Shown here: positions 20,223 through 20,874 of the stretch, in pieces | How the letters are laid out: each line of letters opens with the position of its first letter | Numbering within the stretch: position 1 is the first letter of the stretch | Source of the DNA: Agrocybe praecox | Taxonomy: Eukaryota; Basidiomycota; Agaricomycetes; Agaricales; Agrocybaceae | Assembly: GCA_964017145.1 (NCBI GenBank) | Contig: CAXHKQ010000175.1 | Span: 1-20,874, forward strand | Direction: 5' to 3' | DNA length: 20,874 nt | Notes under the pieces: model-generated | What the model was told of the DNA's origin: nothing | The model's database searches: none | The model's input: the letters and a program-made list of their open reading frames with translations, nothing else | Program-made: the position numbers and the translations under genes

Positions 20223-20572
20223 CAATGATGCAGTTTTGTAGAATGCGCAATTCCATCATCTTTCATTGTGCATTTATTATTTCAGGTAACTCCAGTGCAA
20301 AGTTATATCCTGATATGTTTGGGCTAAAATATTTGATTTCACTCTCCATACAAAAAATCAGTAACTCGTGATTGCTTAGAGACTATATATTACTCTTTAC
20401 TAAAATGCATCATAACCATATGTGTATACTCAAATGAAAGAGAATGAAACTGTGCACAAGTTTCTCTTATGTCTCCATATTCAAACGAAGATTTCTTGAT
20501 CATAGCCACAGGTTAGACTTTTTCATAATATTTGTAAAGAATAATTTGTATTCAACAAAACAGTATATCATT
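20223..20572 (-). repeat. Interspersed repeat copy B, MITE-like
   Basis: This is the inverted partner of 12576-12877. Its ends are themselves inverted: CAATGATGCAGTTTTGTAGA at 20223-20242 on plus, and CAATGATATACTGTTTTGTT on minus from about 20572. That gives a 350-bp element with about 22-bp terminal repeats and no coding capacity, as expected of a MITE. The left end follows a short GCAATGATA tandem (20214-20231), which could also explain part of the match. No target duplication could be fixed. Confidence 0.55.
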
Positions 20573-20874
20573 GGAATGTTCATACCAATCCTCCAAACAT
20601 GATAGCAAAACGTGGAAAATTCATTTAGTTTGCCAGGTATAAGTCTACTAATTAGGGTAGTATTTGCAGAGAGCATGTGCCCAAGTATCCAAATGTAGGC
20701 ACTTGTAATACGAAATAGATTATTTAATGATTTCATGTTTGTATAATGGCGAATGTAGAATAACTGAAAATAATATTGAGTGTTTCACATTGAATAGAAA
20801 TTGATAATATTCGAAAAACTCATCGGTACTATTTCGTTCCTCGAACTCTGAATCTACCTGGTGACAAGTGTGTG
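20573..20874. other. AT-rich right edge, no gene seen
   Basis: The short minus-strand frame at 20500-20736 lies partly in the repeat and shows no domain. Nothing else is supported. Confidence 0.4.

Overview
This window is nuclear DNA from an insect, most likely a dipteran. Every recognisable gene is eukaryotic and has GT-AG introns. The best matches I know are insect proteins: mitochondrial ATP synthase beta, a TMEM50 protein, a chitin-type beta-N-acetylglucosaminidase, DNAJC21 and an LHFPL tetraspan. Coding exons are GC-rich, introns and intergenic DNA are AT-rich, CA/GT microsatellites are frequent, and several decayed mariner/Tc1-type elements of insect type are present. I could not name the species.

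Layout. 1-632 (minus): 5' part of ATP synthase beta, running off the left edge. 633-1158: short divergent promoter region. 1159-1882 (plus): TMEM50 homologue in three exons. 1883-3186: intergenic, with a degenerate repeat cluster. 3194-6966 (minus): GH20 beta-N-acetylglucosaminidase in three exons, with a decayed mariner (4733-5786) in intron 2. 7506-11245 (minus): DNAJC21 in two exons; its single intron is mostly a 1.5 kb terminal-inverted-repeat element (9281-10809) that contains a broken mariner. 11803-13932 (minus): LHFPL-type tetraspan in two exons, whose intron carries an interspersed repeat and a 91-bp hairpin. From 13933 to the right edge (about 6.9 kb) I find no convincing gene. That part holds a decayed DD37D (maT-like) element (15128-16336), a 0.55 kb deleted mariner (18155-18700), CA/GT-rich and GC-rich stretches, and a 350-bp MITE-like repeat (20223-20572).

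The genes do not form a pathway. They are independent housekeeping and structural genes: energy, membrane protein, chitin/glycan turnover, ribosome biogenesis and tetraspan signalling. The only clear shared arrangement is the head-to-head pair ATP synthase beta/TMEM50.

The most important caveat for a reader is frame damage. ATP synthase beta has one extra base inside its P-loop, and the last exon of the glucosaminidase has six single-base indels whose net effect is zero. Conserved protein continues on both sides of each, so I read them as probable assembly errors. I found no CRISPR array, defence island or other unusual multi-gene system. The candidates for novelty are the non-coding repeats and hairpin.
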